This document shows positions 23,855 to 34,053 of a DNA stretch of 64,000 nt, one piece after another. Each line of letters opens with the position of its first letter. Position 1 is the first letter of the stretch. The notes beneath the pieces were generated by a model. The model saw nothing but the letters and a program-made list of their open reading frames with translations, had not been told where the DNA came from and ran no database searches. A program made the position numbers and the translations under genes. Location: assembly GCA_918026815.1 (NCBI GenBank), contig CAKJVC010000014.1, positions 434,001 through 498,000 of the forward strand, given 5' to 3'. The DNA is from Chalara sp. BL73 (taxonomy: Eukaryota; Ascomycota; Leotiomycetes; Helotiales).

Positions 23855-24880
23855 ATGGCAGACCGATCTCTTGCCATAGACCATATCATTATTCTTGTGC
23901 CCTATGACAGTCTAAATCACCCTCCCCAGTGGATCACTAGCAACTTTACGATAACGCCTGGGGGTAGACATGCAGATGGGAGGACCGAGAACAGACTGAT
24001 ATGCTTCAAAGATGGTAGCTACTTCGAGCTCATCGCATTCATAAATGATGACCCGAAACTGCGGAAGGGCCATTGGTGGGATAAGCCATTTGGAATTGTC
24101 GATTTCGCGTTTACAACTGCTGATGGTGCAGAGAAAAACTTCACAGAACTGCAAGAAAGGCTAAAAGCAATTGAAGGATGTGATGTCAGATACGAAAAAC
24201 CGAGGGAAGGAGGAAGAAGGAGAGACGACGGGCAGGAGCTGAAGTGGCATGTTACTTTCCCAGATGTTACGCAAGGGCATACCCGAGGAGAGCTGCCATT
24301 CTTTTGTCATGATATCACCTCAAGGTCTTTGCGCGTGCCCTTCTCAGAAGAGTCCACAACACACCCAACTTCCGCTTATGGGATTAGAGATTTGACAGTC
24401 TTCCTCTCAGAAGAACGAGTTGACGCACTAACGAAAGCATTCGCTGCAATTTTCGATGCACCTAACGCAAGTAAAGAATATCACCATGGCCTTTTTACCG
24501 TGCATAGGATGAACAAGGTTGAAAACGCAGTGCCTCTGCTAGAATTCAAGATACAAGCTCCAACAGAGGAGTGGCAGATCAAAGCAATGAAAGAGCGAGG
24601 CGGGATACTTTTGGGCAACATGCTTGTGGGAACCAATTCTCCCCTGTCAGCGCCAGGATTGCGTTTAAGGATTGACAATGAAGGCGAGGGAGCTGGAGGA
24701 GTCTTTCTGGACCGTCCCTCGGACTCCGCAGTTCCAGGTGGTGACGGCTCAAGGGCAAGGTCTGCCTTAGAGTCAAGTACTACTATTAGAGAGGGTCTGC
24801 CTTCTATAAGTCGTGCAAAGGGCCAGCGGACACATTTCCAGCCGCCCTCAGGTAATTTGTCTGGCAAAGCTGAAAAATGA
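23855..24880 (+). CDS. Glyoxalase-like (VOC) domain protein
   Basis: Single exon of 341 residues. The start LAIDHIIILVP is the classic first strand of a vicinal-oxygen-chelate domain with a metal-type His at about residue 10. It continues with TPGGRHADGRTENRLICFKDGSYFELIAFI (read in two parts), which matches the fungal glyoxalase-like domain often listed as PF13468. A second half with YGIRDLTVFL resembles the paired beta-alpha-beta module. These proteins are often annotated as lyase/isomerase-like with unknown substrate. The last 70 residues after RLRIDNEGEG are low-complexity and unlike the family, so the true end may involve an unseen intron or be lineage-specific. I chose ATG 23855; a GTG just before it is in frame but unlikely. 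Confidence 0.8.
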   Translation: MADRSLAIDHIIILVPYDSLNHPPQWITSNFTITPGGRHADGRTENRLICFKDGSYFELIAFINDDPKLRKGHWWDKPFGIVDFAFTTADGAEKNFTELQERLKAIEGCDVRYEKPREGGRRRDDGQELKWHVTFPDVTQGHTRGELPFFCHDITSRSLRVPFSEESTTHPTSAYGIRDLTVFLSEERVDALTKAFAAIFDAPNASKEYHHGLFTVHRMNKVENAVPLLEFKIQAPTEEWQIKAMKERGGILLGNMLVGTNSPLSAPGLRLRIDNEGEGAGGVFLDRPSDSAVPGGDGSRARSALESSTTIREGLPSISRAKGQRTHFQPPSGNLSGKAEK

Positions 24881-25429
24881 AATGGCTTTTAGACTTCTGC
24901 CAATGGATCTGATTCTTCGTCTGGCGGTTCACTATGCAACATTTATCTGCAAATATCCATCAAAATGAAAATTATCTTGGATACGCCGTGCCGGGCATGT
25001 AGGATAGTAGATTTAATCAACTGCTGCACTTCTCTGATCCTCAAGAATCTCATCAACACCTTCTTGTGTTTACATACTCCCTTTGGCAATAATACTCGCG
25101 AAGAGGCCTAGAAAGAGCAACTAATATATACATATAGACAAGGCATGAAAGAATGCCGACATATTAAAGCCATTCAAATTCGCAACTCTATATACTTTTC
25201 TGCAGATATCAAACGTATCCATTACAAGCACAGCATGTAGAATCACTATCCCATAACCATAATAATCTTGCAGTCAGCGCTACATACAAAGGCCAATACA
25301 AGGCACAATAGCCAATAGAACAAGCATATCTAGTATTGTAGGGCCTCCTTCCGCGTCTATTACAGCTTGACAATGCCTCCACCAAATATCAACCAAAGAC
25401 TTTATATATAGTTTTAGTACAGCTTCTTA
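24881..25429. other. AT-rich intergenic stretch
   Basis: No gene seen. Together with the transposase remnant to its right it may be the worn 3' flank of a transposon. I could not find clear inverted repeats. Confidence 0.4.
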
Positions 25430-25800
25430 CGCACTTAATATAATATACCGCAGCCGTTTTAAAAAGATCTTATTAACCTCGTACTGCGCGTCTTTCCGAT
25501 AGTTGTTCTGTATCCAGTTCTTCATCCAGTTCCACACATGCATTGTAAGGTTGAAGTCAGGAGACCAAGGACGAGGTCAACGATCGTATTCCCCTTCAAT
25601 TAAGAGCTATTCCCGTGTATAAAGAACGGCGTGCAAGTTATTGTCATGTTGAAACCAAATCTCTGGGCGATCTTGAACCATGTTCTCAATTCCAGCAAGT
25701 CTATATTGATCGCAAAGTTCTGAATATATCGAGCCACATTCTTTCTTCTACAGCACCGCAAAGCCTTTCTTTGACATCTTGTGGCGTGAAACATCCAAGC
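25430..25800 (-). pseudogene. Decayed Tc1/mariner-type transposase remnant
   Basis: On the minus strand the pieces of a DDE transposase C-terminal half can be read through several stops: EIWFQHDNNLHAVLYT, where a Tc1 enzyme has the second catalytic Asp followed by N and a HT/HA pair, then WSPDFNLTMHVWNWMKNWIQ, which matches the WPxYSPDLNPIEHVWxWMK block around the last catalytic residue. The conserved NPIE has become NLTM and stops lie between the two blocks, so it is inactive. The N-terminal DNA-binding part was not recognised. It is not obviously the source of the MITE at 18.8 kb because no shared ends were found. Confidence 0.75.
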
Positions 25801-26518
25801 AGGGGCTTTGCTATACTTTGTGTTGTAAATTCGTTGCGTTATATCGATCAGAGCAGTCTATTTGTGCTCTAACTAAAGAAATAGTAGATATAGCGTACTA
25901 TACAATAAAGGGTTGGTTAGTTGTACACAATTTAGTACACGTGAAAAGACAACTCGTGTTAGTCAGATCAACTGTCTTTGTTTTAAGAGCTATTGAACCT
26001 TGCATTGATGTTGGTACGTGCCCATGATTGCAAGGTTGCTAGAGTAGCAATGCTGGCTGGTGAACTCTTTCCTCTTTGACTGTACGGATAGGACAGTGAT
26101 TCTTAGCTTATTCATGATGAAATAGTTCCCGCAACTCTTTTCGAAATATGATTGAGATTATAGAACTCTCATAGGCATGTCAGACCTTGTTTTCGGGTGA
26201 GAATCTGAACCCTAGGTTTTCACGCTTGGTGGCTGTTAACCTTGCAAGAAAAATCGGCCGCATCTCCGATAACGCTGAGCCTCGCTTTAAAAAATTGTCT
26301 AGATATATATATACATTTGATCAAAGGACGCTATTGGACCTTGGATACTTTGTCGCGGTATCTTGCTTCAGGAGTAGCTGGATTTTCTTTTCTTCTGTCA
26401 AGTCAAGGCCGTCGTAACAGTTGCGGGACCGCAAATAGTGGACGTTGCGACTCAGTCTTAGAGTCATAAAATCATCAATTGCCCACCATTCACGGAAGAA
26501 ACACTAGACACCTTTACA
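25801..26518. promoter_or_regulatory. Flank of the dead transposon and ARG8 promoter
   Basis: No gene seen. At 26449..26454 lies GACTCA, six of the seven bases of a Gcn4/Cpc1 site (CGACTCA instead of TGACTCA), 65 bp before the ARG8 start. Control by general amino-acid starvation would be expected for this gene, but one near-match is weak evidence. Confidence 0.35.
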
Positions 26519-28101
26519 ATGGCAGTTCGAATATCTGGGAAGCGGCTGGCTGCTACTCTGAAAGCCAACCTGAGCTCTACGACTCTCAATGGAGGCGTAA
26601 AAAGAAATGCCTCGCAAGCTGCTACCGCCACCACGAGCGTCTCGAATGGCATTCGGAATGATATATACGTGCGCTACCACTCTATTCTGCCAAAAAAGAA
26701 AATGCTGATAAATCATTTGCAGAATCAATCGAAGATATCAAATCCCGACCCTCTTCCAGACTCTGCCACAGCTGCACTTGTCAATGAGCAAGCTCCATTC
26801 ATGATAAGGACGTACGTTCGACCACCGCCAATGTTCACCAAGGGCGAAGGACTATATCTTTGGGATGTTGAGAATCGTAAATATTTGGATTTTACAGCAG
26901 GTATTGCAGTCAATGCATTGGGGCATTGCGATCCGCAAATCGCAAAGATAATAGCCCAGCAAGTACGAAGACATTTCGCACCTCTGCAAAGTTCCTCTGC
27001 TAATAGCGTTCTGCATAGTCACAACAACTAATGCACACCTCCAATCTTTACCACAACCCTTGGACCGGCTCCCTTTCACATTTACTGATTGAAAAAACCC
27101 TCCAATCCGGCGCGATGCACAATGCCCACGCCGTTTTTGTCTGCAACTCTGGATCCGAAGCAAACGAAGCAGCCATTAAGTTCTCTCGCAAGTCTGGCAA
27201 AGTCCTCGATCCATCAGGAGCGAAGCATGAAGTCGTTTCGTTCCATAACTCCTTCCACGGCCGCACGATGGGGAGCTTGTCGGCAACACCAAATCCAAAA
27301 TATCAGAAGCCATTCAGCCCGATGCTGCCTGGGTTTAAATACGGAACATACAACGACATAGAGGGCATCAAAGATCTGGTTACGGAGAAGACGTGTGGGG
27401 TGATAATCGAGCCAATTCAAGGAGAAGGTGGAGTCATGGTTGCTACGGAAGAATTCCTCGTTGCTCTTGCAACACGCTGCAGGGAAGTAGGCGCAGTACT
27501 TATATATGATGAGATTCAGTGTGGTCTTTCACGCACAGGAACTTTCTGGGCTCATGGCAACCTGCCAAAATCAGCACACCCAGACATTCTTACAACGGCC
27601 AAGGCTCTGGGCAACGGATTCCCTATTGGAGCAACCATTGTCTCTGAGTCTGTTGCCGAGAAAATCGCGGTAGGAGATCACGGTACTACCTTTGGTGGAA
27701 ATCCTCTAGGGAGCCGATTAGCTCATCACATCGTCTCCAGATTATCAGACCCTCAACTACAGGCTGACGTTCTGGCCAAGAGCGAGATCTTCATGAAGCA
27801 TTTCAAGGCGCTGCAAGCCAGGTACCCTGAACTAGTGAAAGAGATTAGAGGCAGAGGGTTGATCTTAGGACTACAATTGAGCCAAGATCCAGCACCCATT
27901 GTGACAGCTGCTCGTGAGAGGGGGCTTCTCATTATCACAGCGGGCACAAACACCCTTCGTTTCGTTCCCTCCTTGACGATTTCAGAGGCAGAAATCGCCG
28001 AAGGAATGGCGATACTAGAAGAGGCTTTGAACGTTGTGGTCACACCCGGTGAAGAAACGGCGGGGAAACAAATCAAAGAGGAAGCAAATTCGCCCAACTG
28101 A
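26519..28101 (+). CDS. ARG8: Acetylornithine aminotransferase, mitochondrial
   Basis: PLP enzyme making N-acetylornithine from N-acetylglutamate semialdehyde in arginine synthesis. The sure intron is 26963..27018 (GTACGA...ATAG), giving 508 residues from 26519..26962 and 27019..28101. Landmarks are FTKGEGLYLWDVENRKYLDFTAGIAVNALGH (in pieces), MHTSNLYHNP, NSGSEANEAAIK, IEPIQGEGG, YDEIQCGLSRTG and LTTAKALGNGFPIG with the PLP lysine at about residue 343. The N-terminus is a Ser/Thr/Arg-rich mitochondrial leader. It is much longer than in yeast (423 in all). A 54-nt segment 26669..26722 has a GTGCGC donor, a GCTGATA branch and a TTTGCAG acceptor, is in frame, and removes an odd Lys/Ile-rich piece. 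If spliced, the protein is 490 residues. I think splicing is more likely. Confidence 0.93.
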
Positions 28102-28804
28102 TTATATATGCTGAGATTGGTGTACATATGGCGGAACCATGAGATACCATGGAGCAGGCGTTTGGGGGTTTAGTAACTCAAAAGTTTGTAGATGAGATAA
28201 TGAAAAATGACATTAGAGATAGCGCATAACGTGCGTCCACTGGTCCCCTTCTGACCGATGAACTTGAGTTACGACAAATCCATAATCAAAATGCGCAAAT
28301 CGGTATACGTGATTGGTTGCACTTAGATATGCTCATTAGCTCCAACATGACCGAGAGAGCGCGAACAAAGTAGACGATCATACTGGGCACGAAAGGACAG
28401 GTTCTGAAATCGGGGATGGCCTCAAACACCAAATTGGATCTACTGCTCTCCAAAGCTTAACGGGTCGGCTGGCCCCTTTGTGAGGCGAAATGTGGGAGTA
28501 CCCGAGCCGGGCCGGGTATGATGGGTCGAATGCTCAGTCGTCGGTGCCTACAAACTTTACCAGCAGCATTGCTCGAAACACTACTGGAGATCATTCTAGA
28601 TCACGGCTGTGGCCGGATCTTCTATTCAAAACTAGGAAATCTGGCAGGCAACCAAAAAAAAAAAGACTTTGAGCTTGATCACTAGTTCGTCTCGCAAGAG
28701 AAAGTCATCTGGGGAGATGTATTCCGTTCTCGATTCAAGTGTGCTTAAGCTGTATAGTATCCCACGAACCCAAACCTGAACGCCACTAGTATGCACATCC
28801 TCGT
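28102..28804. other. Region between convergent ARG8 and SEC17
   Basis: Two 3' ends meet here. No gene, RNA or repeat recognised. Confidence 0.45.
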
Positions 28805-29959
28805 CTAGGAGAAATCCTCATCATCGGTAATGGAGTTCTTGATCTTCAAGCAGATTGTCGTCTTCCATTTATCCAGCTTGCTGATCTGGTCGAACTCGAA
28901 GAGCTTCTGTGCGAACTCGTCCTGGTCCTTGTTCTCCATCGCTTTCAGGAGATCTTCGAGCAGCGCGTGCTCTCGCGTAGATGCGAATTGAGGATCCATA
29001 TCTCTGTATTTCTCGAGCGCTCTGGTGGTGGCTACAAAATCATTGAGAGCAAGGTGGCATAGGCCGGATTTGAAGAAGTCTGCAAAATATATCAGTAACC
29101 ACTAGCGATATAATGGCAATGCACTTACAGTCTTTCACGGACCACCTCATCAAGTTGTTCCCAATGGAGACCTGAGCAACCTTCTCATATTGCTCGATGG
29201 CTTCGTAGAAAAGCGGCGAAGGATCGCCATGTTCAGAAGTTGCGCCTAGAGTAACAGCTATGTCCGCTGCCTTTAGGTATAATTTATTTGCCAACCTGTC
29301 TTGTCAGCATGACGCAGGTATTTCAGCTACAAAACTACAACTTACGCCTCAGCATTGTCGCTCTCGAACCAAGATGCGGCCGTAGAGTAGTTCTCCTTTG
29401 CTTTAGCCAGATCCCCTATCTCCTGTTCCCATACCTCGGCTAGCTTCTCCTTATGTGTAGCGGCTCTCCGGAAGTTACCCTTGGAGGTGTAGTGATTGAT
29501 CGCGGTGTCTAAACACCGTACTGCATCTAACGGATCTGTCTTTCGATATACCTTGAAAGCTTCAATCAGTGTATTTGCCGCATCGTCGGGTTCCGAGAGC
29601 TGATTGGTTTGAACTACAATCGCCTTAGCATCGCTCAGACCGGGTGAGTGGAGAATCCTTACTGTTGGCAGCCTTCTCGAATGCCTGGCCGGCTTCCTTG
29701 TCTATTCACTGTGTCAGGGTGTTATCAGTTGTGCGGCGGATTATGATTACTTTGTTTAGCCATGCGAAATGCATTTGCAGCCTGCGAATATAGATCTGCG
29801 GCACTCTCCCACTTCTCCTGTCTCCCGCCAAAAAGAGAAAATCCCCCGCTTGCCCCAGAGGCAGCTTTGTCTGCCTAGACAATTGCGTTAGAAGTCTGGA
29901 TGGTGGCATGGCGGGGTAGTATCTACCTTCTGCAGGATTGCTCGAGGATCTTGCGCCAT
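28805..29959 (-). CDS. SEC17: Alpha-SNAP vesicle fusion protein
   Basis: Peripheral protein that links Sec18/NSF to SNARE complexes so they can be taken apart after membrane fusion. Six exons, 29927..29959, 29751..29874, 29663..29701, 29613 down to 29346, 29129..29295 and 28805..29079, join to 301 residues (yeast 292). Blocks are ADLYSQAANAFRMAKQ, SEPDDAANTLIEAFK, YRKTDPLDAVRCLDTAI, GNFRRAATHKEKLAEVWE, TSEHGDPSPLFYEAIEQYEKVA, and the C-terminal DKWKTTICLKIKNSI plus DDEDFS, where the family has its NSF-stimulating leucine region. It forms TPR-like helices throughout. The 39-nt third exon and the acceptor at 29614 were chosen because only they give NIQTNQLSEPDD in frame. It shares a 370-bp divergent promoter with gta3. 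Confidence 0.93.
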
Positions 29960-30329
29960 GATGGGTACTAATTGTTGCTTTCAGGATATAGCGACGCTGT
30001 GTGACGGTTATGCGATATTTATGCGCTTGATCTGACCTTGTGTGTGCTTGTGGCCAGGTTGCGTAGATACTGCTAGAGTGCTGTAACTTGTGCTGTTAGG
30101 TGGTTTTGTGGATCCCTGGCTCTGACGCAGCGTTGAGGCAATTTGATGCTTGGCATGATTGTTTGTTCGAAGCAAGGCTTGGCAATTAACTCTGAGCTCT
30201 GTAAATACTGTCTAATAAATCTAGCATTGAAGCTTCTACCTTCGACCTCGACGTGTTCTTGGAAAATCTGAAGGTTCCATCACGAGATTAGTCTATATCG
30301 AGTGAACTGTCTCAGATAAGTCGTTCGGA
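29960..30329. promoter_or_regulatory. Divergent promoter of SEC17 and the GatC-like gene
   Basis: 370-bp gap between opposite start codons. No particular motif stands out. Confidence 0.45.
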
Positions 30330-30884
30330 ATGAACAAATTTCTCAGACTTGCTCAACGACAATTTTCAATTTCAAGCCGGCCATGTTCCAATGAGGCAAA
30401 GAAACTCGATATCGCAGCTCTCCTCTCGAAACCCAGCTGGTCCGTCCGCTCACTCCTCCCCGATGCCTCCCAACCCCCAGCACAGGAAATAACGCCCAAG
30501 CAACTGCACCACCTCCTCCGGCTCTCCGCTCTCCCCCAACCCTCCTCGCCAGCGGAAGAACAGAAGATGCTTGATACGCTGCATACCCAACTGCACTTCG
30601 TGCGCGATATCCAGGGCGTGAACACGGAGGGTATAGACCCGCTTCAGAGTATACGGGACGAGACGGAGGAGGGGATCGAGGCGGCTACTATTGGGTTGGA
30701 GGATCTGAAGGAAGCGTTAGAGCAAGAGGTATTTGAGGGTAGGATGCAGAGGCCAAGGAGGAAGAGGGGAGACGGGGAGGTTGAAAAGGGGGGCGTGGAG
30801 GATTGGGATGTCCTTGGGGCGGCGGAGGATAAGGTTGAGACGCCGATGGGAAGGTATTTTGTGGTCAGGAATGGCAAGGAATGA
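30330..30884 (+). CDS. gta3: Mitochondrial glutamyl-tRNA(Gln) amidotransferase subunit, GatC/Gta3-like
   Basis: Small subunit of the mitochondrial GatCAB-type complex that turns Glu-tRNA(Gln) into Gln-tRNA(Gln). Single exon of 184 residues. The first 20 residues (MNKFLRLAQRQFSISSRP) are a mitochondrial leader ending at a plausible cleavage site. Then come LDIAALLSKPSWSVRSLLP, found in fungal Gta3-type proteins, and a GatC core: ITPKQLHHLLRLSALP, a helix QKMLDTLHTQLHFVRDIQGV, and GIDPLQSIRDE. The C-terminal 60 residues are charged and close with a MGRYFVVR-like end. Assignment is from remembered family pattern; a search with the GatC profile would settle it. Confidence 0.8.
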   Translation: MNKFLRLAQRQFSISSRPCSNEAKKLDIAALLSKPSWSVRSLLPDASQPPAQEITPKQLHHLLRLSALPQPSSPAEEQKMLDTLHTQLHFVRDIQGVNTEGIDPLQSIRDETEEGIEAATIGLEDLKEALEQEVFEGRMQRPRRKRGDGEVEKGGVEDWDVLGAAEDKVETPMGRYFVVRNGKE

Positions 30885-31432
30885 CACCAATTAAGGGCTG
30901 AGGTTTGAGAAGGGCAGAGCCTTTTTGGTGTCAGAGGTAGATGCATACGCACTCGCCTTTGGCTTCAAAGCTTTGTTGGGTATAGAGTTTACTCTACATA
31001 GGCGAGGGGCATGTCACACCATCTGCCCTCGCAGAAGCTCAACACTGCTGCAAGATAGCACGGTCAGCTATTATGATAGTGAGCGATGCCATTATTTGGA
31101 ACACCTTACGTGGTTAGAGTGATCCGTGCGAGGGCGATACGTCACTGATGAATTAATCGCTTGAAAAAGGTATCTAGAGTAATCGGATGCACCACTCGAG
31201 AATAGCTTCGATAGAAGATTACGGAATTCAAGATGAAGGATAAGAACTTATCAATCTAAGATAAGGAAAAGAATAGCCTAAATCCACAGATGGGATGGTA
31301 TATTTGACGGATCTCCTATATTCTACGGTACCTCATCCCCCAAAGCGGCTATAACTTTGGGGGCTCAGAGGACGCTCTAATGCATATGGTAAAGCGTAGT
31401 ACTTGGAAGTAGGTTCCTCCAAGTCAAAAATT
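30885..31432. other. Region between convergent gta3 and sugar porter genes
   Basis: Two 3' ends. No gene or repeat recognised. Confidence 0.45.
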
Positions 31433-33310
31433 TTAGCCAGTCTTTGCCTCCTCATCATGGTGTCCGATTGCCGCACCCTTTTGCTCGATCTCCAGTGCCC
31501 TTCTCTCAATATCTTCCGCATAATGAGCTCTGTACGCTTCCTTATCATATCTCGCAACCAACCACGGTGCGTTGGTGAACAAGTAATTCATCTCCTCAAG
31601 TGGCAGTCTTGCGGTCTCGGGCAAGAACAGATAAAAGAATAGCGCATTCGTGAAGTTACAGATGATAAACAGGTAATAATACTTATAGCCAATATTCGTC
31701 ATGGCTATATCGGTAACTTGTCCAATGAGTGTATTGAAAGCGAAGGAAGTCATGGTGGCGATAGAGACACCTTTTGAACGCGTTCGTGTATCAAAAATCT
31801 CGGCAGGGATGATCCACGACAAGGGACCGCAGGTTGCAGAGAAGGAAAAATTGTAGAGCCAGGTCATTATAATGAAACCCCATGAGGCGGAGTTGTTGTG
31901 TGTAGATCCGGGCGGAAATTCGGCAACAAGGATGCAGGCGATGAGGAAACAAACCATGTTCACCAGGTTTCCACTGATCAAGGGGCGACGTCGTCCAAGC
32001 TTGTCGATGAAAAGCACGCAGCATGCTTCACCGAGGAGGCCGATAATATTGTTGATCGCTTGATATTTCAAAGCGTTGGAGCCTGAGATACCGATCTGGC
32101 CGTAGATCTTGACTGAATAGTACTGAATGGCAGACACACCGGTCATCTGGATGGAGGCTTGTAGAGTGCAGGCAATTAAGAGACGTCGGAAGGATGATCG
32201 GTTTGTGAAGAGTTCAATATAGGACTTCGCTTCGTGCTCGTGCTCGAAAGTGATGCTTTCTTGGATCTGATCGTATTCGGCACGCACCCAAGGGTCTGTC
32301 TCGTCTCCGTTTGCATGGAGGCGGGCAAGTGTCTTGAGCCCTTCTTCCGGATAACCGTGGTCAAGAAGCCAACTTGATTTCTGTTAGCAGTATAAATGAA
32401 CTTAGAAGGGTGGAGGTACCGAGGTGACTCTGGGAAGAGAAAGATTAATGCTCCAAGCCCGACAGCAGGAACCATCTGCAATCCAAGTGGAACTCGCCAT
32501 TGAGCAGTCGTGTTCAGTCCGATATATGTTCCATAGGAGACCCATCCAGCCACAAAAGCTCCAATACCCAACATGAACTGTTGAAGAGCAGTGATCTTGC
32601 CTCGGATAGATGGGTGTGCAATCTCTGATTGATAGACTGGAATAATCATGACGAGGAAGCCAACGCCGACTCCTGCGAGCCATCTCCCGGACCAGAGGTA
32701 TTCGAGGTTTTGGGCGCCAGTTTGGAGAGCCCCACCGAGCAGGTATATGATGCTACCTATCACAATTGTCCATCTTCTGCCGAACTTATCGGCAATCGGG
32801 CCTGCTAAACCAGCACCGCAGAACGCTCCGCCAGTGAAGAAGCTGACAACAATTCCTCTAAAATGTGCTTAGTACTGGGACTGAATATTTGAATAAGTGA
32901 CACTTACGTCCTTGTAGGACTGGGATCGTGAAAGAATACCTTGAAGGTGTCGCAAGCAATGACCTCCGCAATGACACCTACGTTAAATTAGTGACAGCTC
33001 CGAGTTAACTAAGAGTTGGTTTGCACGATTTGCTCTTCTGGGCGTCCAATGAAGTTGGCGGCTTCCGTAAAAAAAACGGATATATCTCTCGGCCGAATTG
33101 AAATGCTCTATGATAGCATAATACATGACAAGCAAGTTGTATCTCTCTGGAGCGAGTAAACGAGTCAAATAAGCTTACCTAGATCATAACCAAATAGCAC
33201 AGAGCCTAAGGAGGCAAATACTCCCACCAGAAACTAGCACACGTCAGAGTGCTCTCTTGCTGATTAGAAACTAGGCCGCTTACCTGGTAGACCTTTGGAG
33301 AAAGCACCAT
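31433..33310 (-). CDS. MFS sugar transporter (sugar porter family)
   Basis: Proton-coupled sugar uptake at the plasma membrane. Five exons, 33284..33310, 33179..33233, 32908..32977, 32420..32857 and 31433..32372, give 509 residues. Sugar porter marks are GSVLFGYDLG in helix 1, DKFGRRWTIVIGS, the GRWLAGVGVGFLVMIIPVYQSE block, PESPRWLLDHGYPEE after helix 6, GVSAIQYYSV in helix 7, DKLGRRRPL, and PETARLPLEEM after helix 12. The first two exons are only 27 and 55 nt. Close fungal relatives take up hexoses, pentoses or disaccharides. Being divergent from an intracellular GH51 with a shared 743-bp promoter suggests uptake of arabinose or arabino-oligosaccharides; this is inference. Confidence 0.92.
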
Positions 33311-34053
33311 GGTGACAACTGCGGTGTCTACACTTCCAGATTTGCGTAACTGAGCAGCTCAGGACGCTGCTGGCAAGTTATACATGGCAGAAATTCCTCG
33401 AGTTGGCTACAAGGGCATGACCCCAAACACATGCAGAGAGCCCTGGAGCTCCAGGACCCAGGATAGCTCCATTCACAGCTTACACATGAGCATCGTCCGA
33501 TAGGTGCCTTTAGCATCGTCGTCTCGAGCTCAGCCCTCCCATTCGTTCTCTTTAATTCAAGTGAGCATCGGTTTGACGATAACATGGTTCATATTCCCGG
33601 TATATGTACCAACAACACGGCTTGCAGCGTACCTTTGCTAGCGCTACGGGTGTGCATCTCGGCCGTCAAGAGGACATGGGGAGCTCTCCCATGCAGGCTT
33701 GGGAGTGGCTCTAGTGGCTTGCGGGGAAGCAGACTCGGGCCACTGTGGGCTCTAGGGGGGTGCAATTTTTCCATCAACCGACGTATATGCCAAGACCTCT
33801 AACTACATGCGCTCCAATGAGATGGATGACTGAGGATGGAGAATAGAGATGAACTGAAAAAGCTTTTAGAGGTCATTCTTGCGACTTCGGGTGTCGGTCA
33901 TATGTGGTCCCGCGGGAGTGGGTTCGATTAGCTGTGAAAGAGGATATGGGTAGTTATTGGTGATAGTGATAGGTAATACAGAGAAGACATAGCTTGTGAT
34001 TTTGATTCAAAGTTGAATTTCTGATCTCATATCGCTAGGCAGTTACTGTAACC
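33311..34053. promoter_or_regulatory. Shared divergent promoter of the sugar porter and GH51 genes
   Basis: 743-bp gap between opposite start codons. Besides the palindrome at 33443, a further CreA-type match GCGGGG (SYGGRG) lies at 33721..33726. I found no GGCTAA (XlnR-type) site. Confidence 0.5.
33443..33454. promoter_or_regulatory. Palindrome CTGGAGCTCCAG: two abutting CreA-type sites
   Basis: CTGGAG fits the CreA consensus SYGGRG, and its mirror image follows at once on the other strand. Functional CreA control in Aspergillus usually needs two close sites. The palindrome is 133 bp upstream of the porter start and 600 bp from the GH51 start. Short motifs occur by chance, so this is suggestive only. 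Confidence 0.35.
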
